The notes: generated by a model not told the origin, from the sequence alone. Shown: positions 29,070 through 39,741, counted from the first letter of the stretch. The stretch: 64,000 nt of DNA from an uncultured Rhizobiaceae group bacterium (GCA_937958815.1 CALGMR010000006.1:124001-188000); one strand, 5' to 3'. Numbers and translations: made by a program.

Positions 29070-30308
29070 ATGTCACAAATCGAGACCCCAAGTGCTCCAG
29101 TTCGTTGGAGACCGCCTGTTTGGTTGATCATCACTTGTGGTTGCACCATTGCTTTGTTGGCCTTTGGCCCACGCTCGGCCATGGGATTTTTCCAAGAACC
29201 CATTTTGCAAGACAAAGGCTGGAACAGCACAACATTTGGTTTGGCAATCGCGATCCAAAATCTGGCTTGGGGTTTGGGGCAACCCATATTTGGTGCTTTG
29301 GCCGACCGATATGGCGCTTATCGCTCGTTGGCCGTTGGTGGAATTATTTACGCGCTGGGCCTATATCTCATGGCCACCGCCGATGCACCGATCTGGCTGC
29401 ATATTGGTGGCGGCGTGTTGGTCGGCTTGGGTGTCGCCGCGGGATCATTCGGCATCATTTTATCGGTCTTTGCTCGAAATGTTGCCCCCGAACAGCGGTC
29501 TTTTGTGTTCGGCATGGGCACAGCTGCAGGCTCCGCAGGCATGTTCTTATTCTCCCCGCTATCTGCTGGTCTTATTGCAAACTTTGGCTGGTCACACGCA
29601 CTTGTGGTTCTGTCAGCCATGATGCTGCTCATCCCTGTTCTGGCCATACCGCTCTATGGCAATTCGACAGATTCAAAAATTCCGCAAGAAAACATCAATC
29701 AAACGATTGCTGAGGCGCTTAAAGAAGCCATGTCTCATAAGTCCTATCTGCTTTTGATTTCAGGGTTTTTTGTCTGTGGATTTCAGGTTGCTTTCATTAC
29801 GGCGCATTTTCCAAAATATATTGCTGATATTGGCATCGCGCCAATTTACGCCGTTTGGGCAATTGCTCTGATCGGCCTTTTCAATGTATTCGGATCACTT
29901 GCTTCCGGCATTATCGGGCAACGCTATTCCAAACCCTATTTTCTGTCGCTCATTTACATCGGTCGCTCCATTGCCGTGACAGCCTTTTTGCTCTTGCCGC
30001 AAACGCCGACCAGCGTCGTCGTATTTGCAATTGTCATGGGCTTGTTGTGGCTTTCCACGGTTGCGCCAACAAACGCTTTGGTGGCCATTATGTTTGGTAC
30101 ACGCCATTTGGGCATGTTGGGTGGTGTTGTGTTTTTCTCACACCAGATCGGCTCATTTTTGGGCGTGTATTTTGGCGGATATTTGCGCGATACATCAGGC
30201 AGTTATGATGTTGTTTGGTGGTTGGGTGTCGCACTCGGGTTGTTTGCAGCCCTTGTCCATTGGCCCATCAAAGAAGCGCCCGTAGAGCGAGGCGCGGTTC
30301 CAGCCTAA
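29070..30308 (+). CDS. MFS transporter
   Basis: 12-TM-like protein; GFFQEPILQDKGWNSTTFGLAIAIQNLAWGLGQPIFGALADRYGAYR motif. Confidence 0.92.
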   Translation: MSQIETPSAPVRWRPPVWLIITCGCTIALLAFGPRSAMGFFQEPILQDKGWNSTTFGLAIAIQNLAWGLGQPIFGALADRYGAYRSLAVGGIIYALGLYLMATADAPIWLHIGGGVLVGLGVAAGSFGIILSVFARNVAPEQRSFVFGMGTAAGSAGMFLFSPLSAGLIANFGWSHALVVLSAMMLLIPVLAIPLYGNSTDSKIPQENINQTIAEALKEAMSHKSYLLLISGFFVCGFQVAFITAHFPKYIADIGIAPIYAVWAIALIGLFNVFGSLASGIIGQRYSKPYFLSLIYIGRSIAVTAFLLLPQTPTSVVVFAIVMGLLWLSTVAPTNALVAIMFGTRHLGMLGGVVFFSHQIGSFLGVYFGGYLRDTSGSYDVVWWLGVALGLFAALVHWPIKEAPVERGAVPA

Positions 30309-30811
30309 ACAGGAATTTTGAACACCGAACATGTTTGAGTACCGTGGGCAAACAGTTTGCCATTCTCATCGGTCAATTTCGCTTCCGAAGTGGCCAATTG
30401 ACGTCCCGGATGAATGACCTTTCCACGGGCGAACAATCGCCCTGTATCGGGCAAAATGGGTCGAACATAATTCAATTTCAACTCCACCGTCGTGCTGGCA
30501 TGACCGACGGGACAAATGCTGTGCACCGCGCAGGCCAATGCAGAATCCAAAAGCGTTGCAGCATAACCGCCATGCACAGTTCCAATAGGGTTCATATACT
30601 CACTTGAGGGAATGCCCGTGAATGTAACCTCGCCCTCTGAAACTTCCGACAGCCGAAAGTTTAGGGCTTTGCTGATGGTGGGTGCAGGGAATTTTCCTTC
30701 TAAAATTCCGTTGAGATAATCATAGCCTGAAATCTCCACCAGATCAGCCATTTCCGCCACGCCGAATCCTTGGGGAAGCGGCTGGCCATCCAAATACTCC
30801 ATTTCAGACAT
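30305..30811 (-). CDS. PaaI-family hotdog thioesterase
   Basis: YMNPIGTVHGGYAATLLDSALACAV. Confidence 0.9.
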   Translation of the reverse strand: MSEMEYLDGQPLPQGFGVAEMADLVEISGYDYLNGILEGKFPAPTISKALNFRLSEVSEGEVTFTGIPSSEYMNPIGTVHGGYAATLLDSALACAVHSICPVGHASTTVELKLNYVRPILPDTGRLFARGKVIHPGRQLATSEAKLTDENGKLFAHGTQTCSVFKIPV

Positions 30812-30812
30812 T

Positions 30813-31559
30813 TTAGTCTTTTCCCTTCAAAAGCTTTGCGAGTGCACGAACCAGGCTGTTGCGTTCCACAGGAACATCGATGCCTCTTGCCATATAAACA
30901 TGGCGATCGAAAAAGAAACTGGTCAATTCGAAACCGCTTTCAATGTCTGCCCATTCGGCTGCGCTGCTGCGTTCCAAATCTCGCTCCAGTAAAAACGATG
31001 GCAATTGCAGCATTTTGTCGGCCCAGGGTTTACCGGCTTCAGCACTAACTGCCCTGCCAGACTTTGGCGACACATATAAAAGATTAGCCGTTTGGCCCGT
31101 TGCAGCGCAGGCGGAAAGATCGAGCCCAAACCCCAGTTCTTCCAAAATAGACAACTCAAAGCGCACCACCAACTCACCAGCAATGGCAGGATTTTCCAAA
31201 TTGTCCAAAACAATTGCCAAAACATCATAGAGATTAGCATGGGCGTCGCGCTCCGGCAGCAGTCGCAAATGGGAAGCCAGCACTTGCAACGCATAAACCC
31301 CGTGAGCGGTTTCCATGAGCTTTGATGCGCGCATGGAAACGCTTTCCAATTTGAACTGTCCCAGATGGTCTTCAAGGCGGGCTCGCCAAGTGGCGCGCAC
31401 AGTGTTTCCCGGTTGCAGCAATGGCCGCATGGTGCGCGATCTTCCACCATGAACGACACCCAAATGCCGCCCTCTTTCGCGAGTCATCAATTCGGCAATG
31501 ACGGCCGTCTCACCGTGTTTGCGAACGCCTAAGACAATGGCTTGATCAGACCATTCCAT
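30813..31559 (-). CDS. recO: DNA repair protein RecO
   Basis: MEWSDQAIVLGVRKHGETAVIAELMTRERGRHLGVVHGGRS; upstream era and rnc. Confidence 0.95.
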   Translation of the reverse strand: MEWSDQAIVLGVRKHGETAVIAELMTRERGRHLGVVHGGRSRTMRPLLQPGNTVRATWRARLEDHLGQFKLESVSMRASKLMETAHGVYALQVLASHLRLLPERDAHANLYDVLAIVLDNLENPAIAGELVVRFELSILEELGFGLDLSACAATGQTANLLYVSPKSGRAVSAEAGKPWADKMLQLPSFLLERDLERSSAAEWADIESGFELTSFFFDRHVYMARGIDVPVERNSLVRALAKLLKGKD

Positions 31560-31565
31560 GGCAAA

Positions 31566-32486
31566 TTATTTGGGAAATTCCAGCCCCATCTCGCGGTATC
31601 GCTCGGGGTCATCAATCCAGTTTTCACGCACTTTTACAAACAAGAACAGATGCACATTCTGGCCCAACATGTCGCTCAATTCTTTGCGCGCCGCCGTCGA
31701 TATGGCCTTGATGGTTTCGCCCTTGTTGCCAATGACGATTTTCTTGTGGGCGTTGCGCTGGATGTAAATGACCTGATCGATTTTCACGCTGCCATCTTTG
31801 CGCTCTTCCCATCCTTCCACTTCCACATGAGCGGAATAGGGCAGCTCTTGGTGCAAGCGCAAAAACAGTTTCTCGCGGGTTACTTCAGCAGCGAGAATAC
31901 GCGCAGGCAAATCGGACACCTGATCTTCGGGATAGAGGAAGGGCCCTTCCGGCATCTCGTTCGCAAGATGATTCATAAAATCATCGCAACCATCACCATT
32001 TAAAGCGGAAATGAGAAAAGTTTTGTCGAAATGGGCACGTTCCGTTGCGGCTTTCACCAGCGCCAAAAGTTGTTCACGTGGCACGCGATCAATCTTGTTG
32101 AGCAGCAAAATTTTGGGCAGTTTCACGCTGTCGAGATTGTCCAGAATACGTTCAGCATCGCCGCGAATGCCACGCTCGGCATCAATGAGCAATGCGACCG
32201 TATCAGCGTCCTTGGCACCGCCCCAAGCGGCATCCACCATCGCGCGGTCAAGCCTGCGACGCGGTTGGAAAATACCAGGCGTGTCGGCAAAAATGATCTG
32301 GCTGTTCCCGCGCATCGCAATACCACGAATGACAGCGCGGGTGGTTTGAACTTTGTGACTGACAATCGAAACCTTGGTGCCAACCAAGCGATTGATCAAA
32401 GTTGATTTACCTGCATTGGGCGCACCGATAAGGGCGACAAATCCAGCGCGGGTTGGTTGGTCAGCAGACTGGCCATCTGAGCTCAT
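31566..32486 (-). CDS. era: GTPase Era
   Basis: GAPNAGKSTLINRLVG, DTPGIF, LNKID, C-terminal KH domain (KIVIGNKGETIKAIS). Confidence 0.97.
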   Translation of the reverse strand: MSSDGQSADQPTRAGFVALIGAPNAGKSTLINRLVGTKVSIVSHKVQTTRAVIRGIAMRGNSQIIFADTPGIFQPRRRLDRAMVDAAWGGAKDADTVALLIDAERGIRGDAERILDNLDSVKLPKILLLNKIDRVPREQLLALVKAATERAHFDKTFLISALNGDGCDDFMNHLANEMPEGPFLYPEDQVSDLPARILAAEVTREKLFLRLHQELPYSAHVEVEGWEERKDGSVKIDQVIYIQRNAHKKIVIGNKGETIKAISTAARKELSDMLGQNVHLFLFVKVRENWIDDPERYREMGLEFPK

Positions 32487-33223
32487 ATGGTGTTTTCCTC
32501 AATGATGCCGTCTTTGTTCATGATCCACACTTTCTCTCTTAGCAAAACCGCTTGCGCGGCAGATTGTTCTGCTGCCCGTTTGGATCGCCCCTGCCCTTTG
32601 CAACTTTCAATGCCTTCCACCTTCACTTCAACGGTGAAAATTGGATCGTGATCCGGCCCCGATCTATCTGCAATAACATAAAATGGGGTGGCGGATGTTC
32701 TCGTGTGCGCCCATTCTTGCAGCGCCGTTTTGCTGTCACGTGTTCCAGCACCTGCACTTTGCAGACGATCTTTCCAATATTTGTTCACAAATGCCGATGC
32801 GGCTTCTAACCCAGCATCGAGATAAATTGCAGCAATGAGTGATTCAACGACATCGGCCCGCACGCTTTTCATGCGCTTTCCGGTCAGTTGTTTCACATCA
32901 GCACCCGCATGAATGAATTCGTGCAAGCCAATCTCATCAGAGATTTGAGCACACATATTGCCGCTGACAAGCGTATTAAGCCTGACCGACAATTCGCCTT
33001 CGCGGGCATCGGGAAATTCAAAAAACAACATTTCGGCAATGCAAATGCCCAAAATGCGGTCGCCCAAAAACTCCAAACGTTCGTAGTGTGAAATTTCACC
33101 TGCTTTTTTTGATGCACTGGAATGGGTCAACGCGCGCACAAGCCGTTCATGCGACTTGAACTTGTGCTCAATAATCGTTTCCAGCTGCGCTATTTTCTGC
33201 GCGGTGAGACGAACTGAACTCAA
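32483..33223 (-). CDS. rnc: ribonuclease III
   Basis: ERLEFLGDRILG signature and C-terminal dsRBD. Start uncertain: the ORF track extends to 33304 inside lepB; a TTG at 33223 is plausible. Confidence 0.93.
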   Translation of the reverse strand: MSSVRLTAQKIAQLETIIEHKFKSHERLVRALTHSSASKKAGEISHYERLEFLGDRILGICIAEMLFFEFPDAREGELSVRLNTLVSGNMCAQISDEIGLHEFIHAGADVKQLTGKRMKSVRADVVESLIAAIYLDAGLEAASAFVNKYWKDRLQSAGAGTRDSKTALQEWAHTRTSATPFYVIADRSGPDHDPIFTVEVKVEGIESCKGQGRSKRAAEQSAAQAVLLREKVWIMNKDGIIEENTI

Positions 33224-33224
33224 C

Positions 33225-34004
33225 CTACAAACCCGTGAATATGCGGCCCCAGCGCATATCGCTCGGCCAGCGCCAGAACTGATAAGCTGGTGTGCCATTG
33301 TCAAGCGATAAGAAAATCACCTGCGCTTTGCCTACCAAATTTTCATAAGGCACAAAGCCAACGGAATAGCGGCTGTCGTCTGAATTGTCGCGGTTGTCGC
33401 CCATGAAGAAATAGTGGCCTTCTGGGACCGTGTATTCATTTGTGTTGTCGGAACGGTTTCCCGGCTGCGTATCGATTGTTTGATAGCTCAAGCCAGACGC
33501 AAGAGTTTCTTGATAGATCGGAACAGACAGGCTTTCGCGGAAAGTTTGCTCACTAAATGTGCCACTCTGCTTTCGATCGATTGGAGCACCATTCAAATAT
33601 ACAACGCTGTCTTTGAGCTGAATCTTGTCACCCGGCAAACCAACAAGACGCTTGATGAAATCTGTGTTCAATTGATTTGGCGGACGGAAAACGATGACGT
33701 CACCGCGCTCTGGTTCACCGCCCCAAATTCGACCGCTGAAAAGGTTGGGCGAAAACGGGAAAGAATATTTGCTATAGCCATAGGAATATTTGGACACGAA
33801 TAGGTAGTCACCAACCAAAAGAGTGGGCTTCATACTGCCGGACGGAATGTTGAAGGGTTGGAACAAAAATGTGCGCAGAACCAGAGCCAATATCAGCGCT
33901 TGGATGACGACAGAAACGGTTTCCCATACTGCATTTTCTTGTTTTTGCGGTTTGTTTTTAGCCAAATCCGTATTCCTTAAATCTATCTGCTTTTGCAGTG
34001 ACAC
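33225..34004 (-). CDS. lepB: signal peptidase I
   Basis: FNIPSGSMKPTLLVGDYLFVSKYSYGYSKYSFPF; GDVIVFRPPNQLNTDFIKRLVGLPGD; FMGDNRDNSDDSR. Confidence 0.97.
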   Translation of the reverse strand: MSLQKQIDLRNTDLAKNKPQKQENAVWETVSVVIQALILALVLRTFLFQPFNIPSGSMKPTLLVGDYLFVSKYSYGYSKYSFPFSPNLFSGRIWGGEPERGDVIVFRPPNQLNTDFIKRLVGLPGDKIQLKDSVVYLNGAPIDRKQSGTFSEQTFRESLSVPIYQETLASGLSYQTIDTQPGNRSDNTNEYTVPEGHYFFMGDNRDNSDDSRYSVGFVPYENLVGKAQVIFLSLDNGTPAYQFWRWPSDMRWGRIFTGL

Positions 34005-34092
34005 TGCTTATGCCGAGTGCGCTGGCATTGAGCAAGTTGAAAACTGGAAGAATGTGCCGTTGCAATTCGGCAAAAATGGGAATGCGCACCAT

Positions 34093-34779
34093 TCAGGCGA
34101 GCATTGAGCGCGCTTTTTCAAAAACATCGTAGAACATGCGCTCAGTCAATCGGCCCGTATTGGTGTTGTAACGCGAGCAATGATAGCTTGAAATCACATC
34201 ATATTGCGCCATTTCGTGCACCACATTGTGGGCAAATGGCACTGATGCCACTCTCACCTGCAAAGTTCGCGCTGTGCTGTCATGAGATATTTTTCCAAGC
34301 GTCACCAAGACCTGCAAGTTCGGGAAACAAGAAATGGTTTGGGCCAAAAATGGGCGACAGGAATTTATTTCAGCACCAATTGGTTTGTTTTCGGGTGGCA
34401 CGCACCGCACCGCATTGGTGATAGCACAATCGACAAGCTTCAAACTGTCATTGGGGTCGGCTTCGTAGCGACCTTTGGCAAAATCATATTTCACAAGCGT
34501 GTCGTATAAAAGATCACCCGCCCAATCCCCCGTGAACGGCCGTCCTGTTTGGTTGGCGCCTTTGAGACCTGGGGCCAGACCAACGACGAGCAGCCGAACA
34601 GCATCAGCGCCGCCATGTTCTGCATCGGGCAGCCATGTGGGAACGGGCGCGTTGTGAAAGCTTGGGTTCAGGTCGCGATGTTTGTGCCGAAACGCGACCA
34701 AGCGAGGACATAGCGAGCAATCGCGCGACGGTTCAGCATTTGGATTTGTAAGAGCAGCCATGGCGGCGTTTATGAACAA
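34093..34779 (-). CDS. uracil-DNA glycosylase family protein (family 4/5-like)
   Basis: CSLCPRLVAFRHKHRD..., LLVVGLAPGLKGANQTGRPFTGDWAGDLLYDTL, and C-terminal SSYHCSRYNTNTGRLT. Confidence 0.88.
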   Translation of the reverse strand: MFINAAMAALTNPNAEPSRDCSLCPRLVAFRHKHRDLNPSFHNAPVPTWLPDAEHGGADAVRLLVVGLAPGLKGANQTGRPFTGDWAGDLLYDTLVKYDFAKGRYEADPNDSLKLVDCAITNAVRCVPPENKPIGAEINSCRPFLAQTISCFPNLQVLVTLGKISHDSTARTLQVRVASVPFAHNVVHEMAQYDVISSYHCSRYNTNTGRLTERMFYDVFEKARSMLA

Positions 34780-34812
34780 TTGTTTCCAAAAAACAAACGA
34801 TTTTCGCCGGCC

Positions 34813-35358
34813 TCAAGCTTCATCCACGTCCAAGTCGTCTCTGCCCACTTCGGTTTGCAGGGACTGTATGTCCAAATAGAAATCTGCTTGGCGGCGCAGT
34901 TCATCGGCAATCATGGGTGGCTGGCTCTTGGTGGTGGAAACCACAGTAACGCGCTTTCCCTTACTTTGCAGCGCCTGCACCAATCTGCGGAAATCTCCAT
35001 CGCCCGAAAACAGCACAAAATGATCCACGGTTGGTGCCAATTCCAAGGCATCTACAGTCAATTCAATGTCCATATTGCCCTTCACTTTGCGGCGACCTGC
35101 AGCATCGGTGAATTCTTTGGCGGGTTTGGTGACCACTGTATAACCGTTGTAGTCCAACCAATCGATCAGCGGGCGGATGGACGAATATTCCTGATCTTCC
35201 ACAAGTGCGGTATAATAATAAGCGCGCAACAAATAACCGCGCTTTTGAAACGTTTTCAGCAATTGTTTGTAATCAATGTCAAAGCCCAAAGCTTTGGACG
35301 TCGCATACAAATTCGCACCGTCTATGAGCAAAACAATCTTTTCGCGTTCATCAAACAT
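34813..35358 (-). CDS. NYN-domain (LabA/DUF88-like) protein
   Basis: VLLIDGANLYATSKALGFDIDYKQLLK...DHFVLFSGDGDFRRLVQALQSKGKRVTVVST. Confidence 0.9.
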   Translation of the reverse strand: MFDEREKIVLLIDGANLYATSKALGFDIDYKQLLKTFQKRGYLLRAYYYTALVEDQEYSSIRPLIDWLDYNGYTVVTKPAKEFTDAAGRRKVKGNMDIELTVDALELAPTVDHFVLFSGDGDFRRLVQALQSKGKRVTVVSTTKSQPPMIADELRRQADFYLDIQSLQTEVGRDDLDVDEA

Positions 35359-35465
35359 CTAAAATTACCTTTTGCAGCTCAAAGACTGCTCAGAAATAAA
35401 TTGGTCACAGAATCTCGGCCTCAAAGACCACGCTGTTTCTGCACCACCATAACTTGAGAATGCGG

Positions 35466-35500
35466 GATCACGTTTCAACTCATTCAAAATAAACGTGATC
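35466..35500. repeat. Inverted repeat gatcacgttt-N15-aaacgtgatc
   Basis: 10-bp perfect arms in the intergenic region upstream of the NYN gene. Confidence 0.6.
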
Positions 35501-35697
35501 GCATTTAGGCGGCGATAAATGGAGAGACAATGGCTGCTTGCCGGCCCAAGCCGACTATGTTCTTAACGATATGATGTCAGCTATGCGAGCGACTGACTTC
35601 TTAAATAGCTATGTCGCGACTCAAAAAGCTAAAGGTTACGTCAGGGTATAAACTCTACATTGATAGCCATTCAGTTCGTTGGCTCCAATATGACACC

Positions 35698-35725
35698 AAA
35701 AAAGCCGCCCCCGAAGGAGCGGCTC
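35698..35725 (-). terminator. Rho-independent terminator of the PRC-barrel gene
   Basis: Minus strand: GAGCCGCTCCTTCGGGGGCGGCTTTTTT (hairpin plus T-tract), just after the stop at 35750. Confidence 0.85.
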
Positions 35726-35749
35726 TCAAATTCTATCTGATATGCTGGG

Positions 35750-36601
35750 TTAGCCTTGGTATTTAGGTTGTTTGCTCAACTCTTCCTGCGTCCCTTCGAT
35801 ATAGACACGTACGCTGTCACCGTCGTTCTCGCGCAGGATGGTCAATTCATCCATTGTGACTGCAATCGGATGCTCGCCCAGGCCCAAGAAACCACCGATA
35901 TCCAAAACTGCATTTTTGATTTTGCCATTTGTGTCCAGAATTAAGCGGTCGATCTCGCCCACATCCTCATTATTGGTCCCGTATACGCGGGCGCCTTTGA
36001 GTTTGGCCGCTGTAAGATCTTCCACTTCGGCTTTCTGGTAACCTTCAAATGTGGCCATTGGCGTGCGAAGCATAGGCCGACCATCTTCATCCACACGTTC
36101 TGCGGTGTTAGTCTTCGACACTGATGCAGTTGTGTTTTCGGTATCGGGAAGGATTGTGGACGCTGTACGGTCAAATGCCGGTTCTGCTGTGAGTTGTTCT
36201 TTGTTGGTTTTCACCACCAAAAAATACTCTCCCGCATCGCCCTTTTCATTGACGAATTTGATCTGATCCATTTGTACGGCGACATCTTTTTCGCCAATGC
36301 CAACGAAACCGCCAATGCCCAACACAACCGCTTTCACCTTACCATCGCGGTCAAGAATAACATCGTTGACTTCGCCAAGATCATCCCACTGCTTTTCTGC
36401 GCCATCATTGACCCTCGTTTCGGAGTCGAATGTGTCGAATTCTTTTTCAGCAGAATACACGCGCATACCGATAAGCTTGGATGCGTAAATGTCACTTGCT
36501 TGGGCTGACTGATAAGTCATCATTTTGCTGGAGTTCGCTTCAGCAAATGCAGTTGTAGTGAGCATAAGCGCCATAGCGGTTGTTGCGATAATGCGTTTCA
36601 T
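35750..36601 (-). CDS. secreted protein with two PRC-barrel domains
   Basis: Signal peptide; two related segments (KLIGMRVYSAEKEFDTFD...GEVNDVILDRDGKVKAVVLGIGGFVGIGEKDVAV and KLKGARVYGTNNEDVGEIDRLILDTNGKIKNAVLDIGGFLGLGEHPIAV). Confidence 0.9.
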   Translation of the reverse strand: MKRIIATTAMALMLTTTAFAEANSSKMMTYQSAQASDIYASKLIGMRVYSAEKEFDTFDSETRVNDGAEKQWDDLGEVNDVILDRDGKVKAVVLGIGGFVGIGEKDVAVQMDQIKFVNEKGDAGEYFLVVKTNKEQLTAEPAFDRTASTILPDTENTTASVSKTNTAERVDEDGRPMLRTPMATFEGYQKAEVEDLTAAKLKGARVYGTNNEDVGEIDRLILDTNGKIKNAVLDIGGFLGLGEHPIAVTMDELTILRENDGDSVRVYIEGTQEELSKQPKYQG

Positions 36602-36880
36602 TATTTAGTCTCCTATTGTTCGACAGTTTCAGTGATACGCGCATGCCATCTTTCCAGGACTGCATGCCCGTTCATCATAGAAACAGACGACCGGCGAATG
36701 GGTTCCAAATTTTTTGAAACTCATTCGTCGTAGGGTCGTGAAGTTGCAAAAGCAGGGCTTACTCAACAAAACTGCCCTCTCGCATCATCCGCCATGAAAA
36801 TACGTTTTGCCTTGAAAAAGTCTCTAACTTCGCGTACCAGACAGGAAATATTCTCTGACAATTGATATCAGGAGCCGCGC

Positions 36881-37282
36881 ATGGCCCGCGTAACCGTGGA
36901 AGATTGCATCGACAAAGTGTCGAATCGTTTTGAGCTTGTATTGCTTGCAAGCCACCGCTCACGCCAGATTTCATCTGGTTCACAAATCTCTGTTGATCGC
37001 GACAATGACAAAAACCCTGTGGTCGCTCTGCGCGAAATCGCAGACGAGCAATTGTCACCAGGTGATTTGAAAGAAGACTTGATCCATTCCTTGCAGAAGC
37101 ATGTTGAAGTGGATGAACCGGAAGATCTTCCAGAAGCAACTGAAGACATCGTGATGGGTGCAGAGGATGGCGATGCGCCTATCGAGCCTCCTGCGCAGAT
37201 CACATTTGACACATTGTCAGAAGACGAACTTCTGTCGGGCATTCAAAATCTGGTCGCTCCAGAAAAGTCTGACGACTACTAA
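36881..37282 (+). CDS. rpoZ: RNA polymerase omega subunit
   Basis: [33 protein letters not shown]...[15 protein letters not shown]. Confidence 0.97.
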   Translation: MARVTVEDCIDKVSNRFELVLLASHRSRQISSGSQISVDRDNDKNPVVALREIADEQLSPGDLKEDLIHSLQKHVEVDEPEDLPEATEDIVMGAEDGDAPIEPPAQITFDTLSEDELLSGIQNLVAPEKSDDY

Positions 37283-37304
37283 GCCCAACAGACCAAAAAT
37301 TCCG

Positions 37305-37338
37305 AAAAAGCCGATTTGCCAGTGCAAGTCGGCTTTTT
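37305..37338 (+). terminator. Rho-independent terminator after rpoZ
   Basis: aaaaagccgatttgccagtgcaagtcggctttttt hairpin plus T-tract. Confidence 0.85.
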
Positions 37339-37470
37339 TATTGCCGTGAGCGCACCCAGAGCTTGCACAAGGCGACCAATCCCCCCATTTTCAGGACAAG
37401 TGGAATACGCCCGTACGTCGCGAGTCGTTGGTGCATTGCCGACGATAAATCACAGGAGACACAAGCGCAG

Positions 37471-39741
37471 ATGATGCGGCAAAACGAATTGGTGGAACGG
37501 GTTGCGGCCTACAATCCCGATTTTGACGAGGAAACTCTCAACCGTGCCTATGTTTATGCCATGCACAAGCACCGCCACCAGGTGCGTCAATCAGGCGACC
37601 CCTATTTCAGCCACCCATTGGAAGTGGCGGCAATTGTCACTGATCTAAAGCTTGATCAGGACAGTGTTGTTGCAGCCCTGTTGCACGATACGATTGAAGA
37701 CACAGATGCCACGCGCAAAGAAATTGATTCAATGTTTGGCCCCGGCATTGGCCGTCTGGTCGAAGGCCTCACCAAGCTAAAACGCATCGACCTTGTGTCT
37801 AAGAAAACGCGTCAGGGTGAAAATCTGCGTCGTCTGTTGTTGGCAATTGCAGATGATGTGCGAGTGCTTTTGGTGAAGTTGGCAGACCGTTTGCACAATA
37901 TGCGCACGCTGCACCATGTACCGCCTGAAAAGCGGGAGCGGATTGCACAGGAAACCATGGACATTTACGGTCCTCTTGCAGGCCGTATGGGTATGCAAGA
38001 TGTGCGTGATGAACTAGAAGAATTGTCTTTCATGTATCTCTATCCCGACGGATATACGCTGGTTCATGAGAAGCTGGCGTCCATGCAGGAGACTCACTCT
38101 GAAGTCATTTCCGAGATTGAAAAAAGCGTTGTCGACAATCTTGCAAAGAACCTGATTACCGCACGCGTTGTGAGCCGCAGCAAACGCCCCTACTCCGTTT
38201 TCCGAAAAATGGAAAAGAACGGCATCAGTTTTGAGCAATTGTCTGACATGCTTGGCTTCCGCGTGATCGTGGAAACGGTGCCAGATTGTTATGAAGCTTT
38301 GGGGGCGATCCATACCAGATGGCCTGCCGTGCCGGAGCGCTTTAAAGACTATATCTCCACGCCAAAGCAGAATGACTACCGCTCTATTCATACCACTGTC
38401 ATTGGACCATCTCATCAACGTGTGGAACTGCAAATTCGCACCCATGAAATGCATGAAATTGCGGAGCAAGGCATTGCCGCCCATACACTCTACAAAGATG
38501 GTGTTTATGCTGCTAAAGAAGCCAGCACCATCTTAATGGGTGAAATGGTGGGAGCAGACAGTGTCGCCGCTTTGTCAAAAGAAAGCCGTTCTTATGCATG
38601 GTTGAGACACACCATTGAAACCCTTTCGGAAGGTGATCATCCAGACGATGTTTTGGAACACACCAAGCTTGAATTGTTTCTCGATCAGGTATTTTGCTTC
38701 ACCCCAAAAGGGCGTTTGATCGCCCTGCCCCAAGGAGCTACGGCGATCGACTTTGCTTACGCCGTTCACACCAATGTGGGGAATTTTTGCAGTGGATGCC
38801 GCATCAATGGCAAGGCTTCGCCTGTGGTCACAAAACTCAAAAATGGTGACGAAGTGCTCATCATTCGCGACGAAAACCACACGCCACCCGCCGCCTGGGA
38901 ACACGTGGCCGTTACAGGCAAAGCACGTTCCGGCATCCGGCGTGCTTCACGCGAAGCCCGCAACAAACAGTATTTTGATCTCGGTTTGAAAATTCTGAAA
39001 TCTACATTCAAAAGGGCGCAACACGAGTTCGCTGAATCGCAGTTGCGTTCTTCGCTCAATAAACTTGCCCACAACTCCACGTCCGATGCCATTGCCGCGG
39101 TGGGTCGTGGAGAATTGCCACCTGAAAATGTTCTCAAAGCGGTTTATCCGGATTACCAGATTGAACGGTCTGCGCAGACCCCACAACAGCCTGCCGAGGG
39201 ATGGTTCAACCTGACAGGCGTTGCAAACATCATGTTTCGCATTCCCGGTCGTCGTAAGGAAAAATATTCAGACGTTGCACAACAACTGGCAGATTCTATT
39301 CCCATTCGCGGCACGTCAGAAGATACGCCGGTGACGCTTGATGTTGAAAGCGGTGCAGTCCCGGGAGATCGTATCGTGGGTATTTTGACGCCAGGTGTGG
39401 GGGTTACGGTCTACCCAATTCACGCAAAAGCCTTGCATGAATACGAAGACACTGCTGACCAATGGCTCGACTTGCGGTGGGACATCGACACGGAAAATCC
39501 CAACCTGTTTCACGCGAAAATTGATGTGACTGCGGTCAATGCCCCTGGCACTTTGGCTGAAATCTCAGAGGTCATTGGCAAAGCGTCTTCCAACATCGAC
39601 AATCTTTACCTCTCTTCACCTGAGACTGGGCTGACAGAACTGGTGTTTGGAATTGAGGTTTGGGACGTAAAACACCTAAATCGTGTCTTGCGTGAAATCC
39701 GTGCGCTTGATGTGGTGACGAAGGCAGCACGTCGCGGCTGA
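37471..39741 (+). CDS. relA/spoT (rsh): bifunctional (p)ppGpp synthetase/hydrolase (Rsh)
   Basis: HD domain (HPLEVAAIVTDLKLDQDSVVAALLHDTIEDT), synthetase (DMLGFRVIVETVPDCYEALGAIH...DYISTPKQNDYRSIHTTV), TGS and ACT domains. Start chosen at MMRQNELVERV. Confidence 0.96.
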   Translation: MMRQNELVERVAAYNPDFDEETLNRAYVYAMHKHRHQVRQSGDPYFSHPLEVAAIVTDLKLDQDSVVAALLHDTIEDTDATRKEIDSMFGPGIGRLVEGLTKLKRIDLVSKKTRQGENLRRLLLAIADDVRVLLVKLADRLHNMRTLHHVPPEKRERIAQETMDIYGPLAGRMGMQDVRDELEELSFMYLYPDGYTLVHEKLASMQETHSEVISEIEKSVVDNLAKNLITARVVSRSKRPYSVFRKMEKNGISFEQLSDMLGFRVIVETVPDCYEALGAIHTRWPAVPERFKDYISTPKQNDYRSIHTTVIGPSHQRVELQIRTHEMHEIAEQGIAAHTLYKDGVYAAKEASTILMGEMVGADSVAALSKESRSYAWLRHTIETLSEGDHPDDVLEHTKLELFLDQVFCFTPKGRLIALPQGATAIDFAYAVHTNVGNFCSGCRINGKASPVVTKLKNGDEVLIIRDENHTPPAAWEHVAVTGKARSGIRRASREARNKQYFDLGLKILKSTFKRAQHEFAESQLRSSLNKLAHNSTSDAIAAVGRGELPPENVLKAVYPDYQIERSAQTPQQPAEGWFNLTGVANIMFRIPGRRKEKYSDVAQQLADSIPIRGTSEDTPVTLDVESGAVPGDRIVGILTPGVGVTVYPIHAKALHEYEDTADQWLDLRWDIDTENPNLFHAKIDVTAVNAPGTLAEISEVIGKASSNIDNLYLSSPETGLTELVFGIEVWDVKHLNRVLREIRALDVVTKAARRG

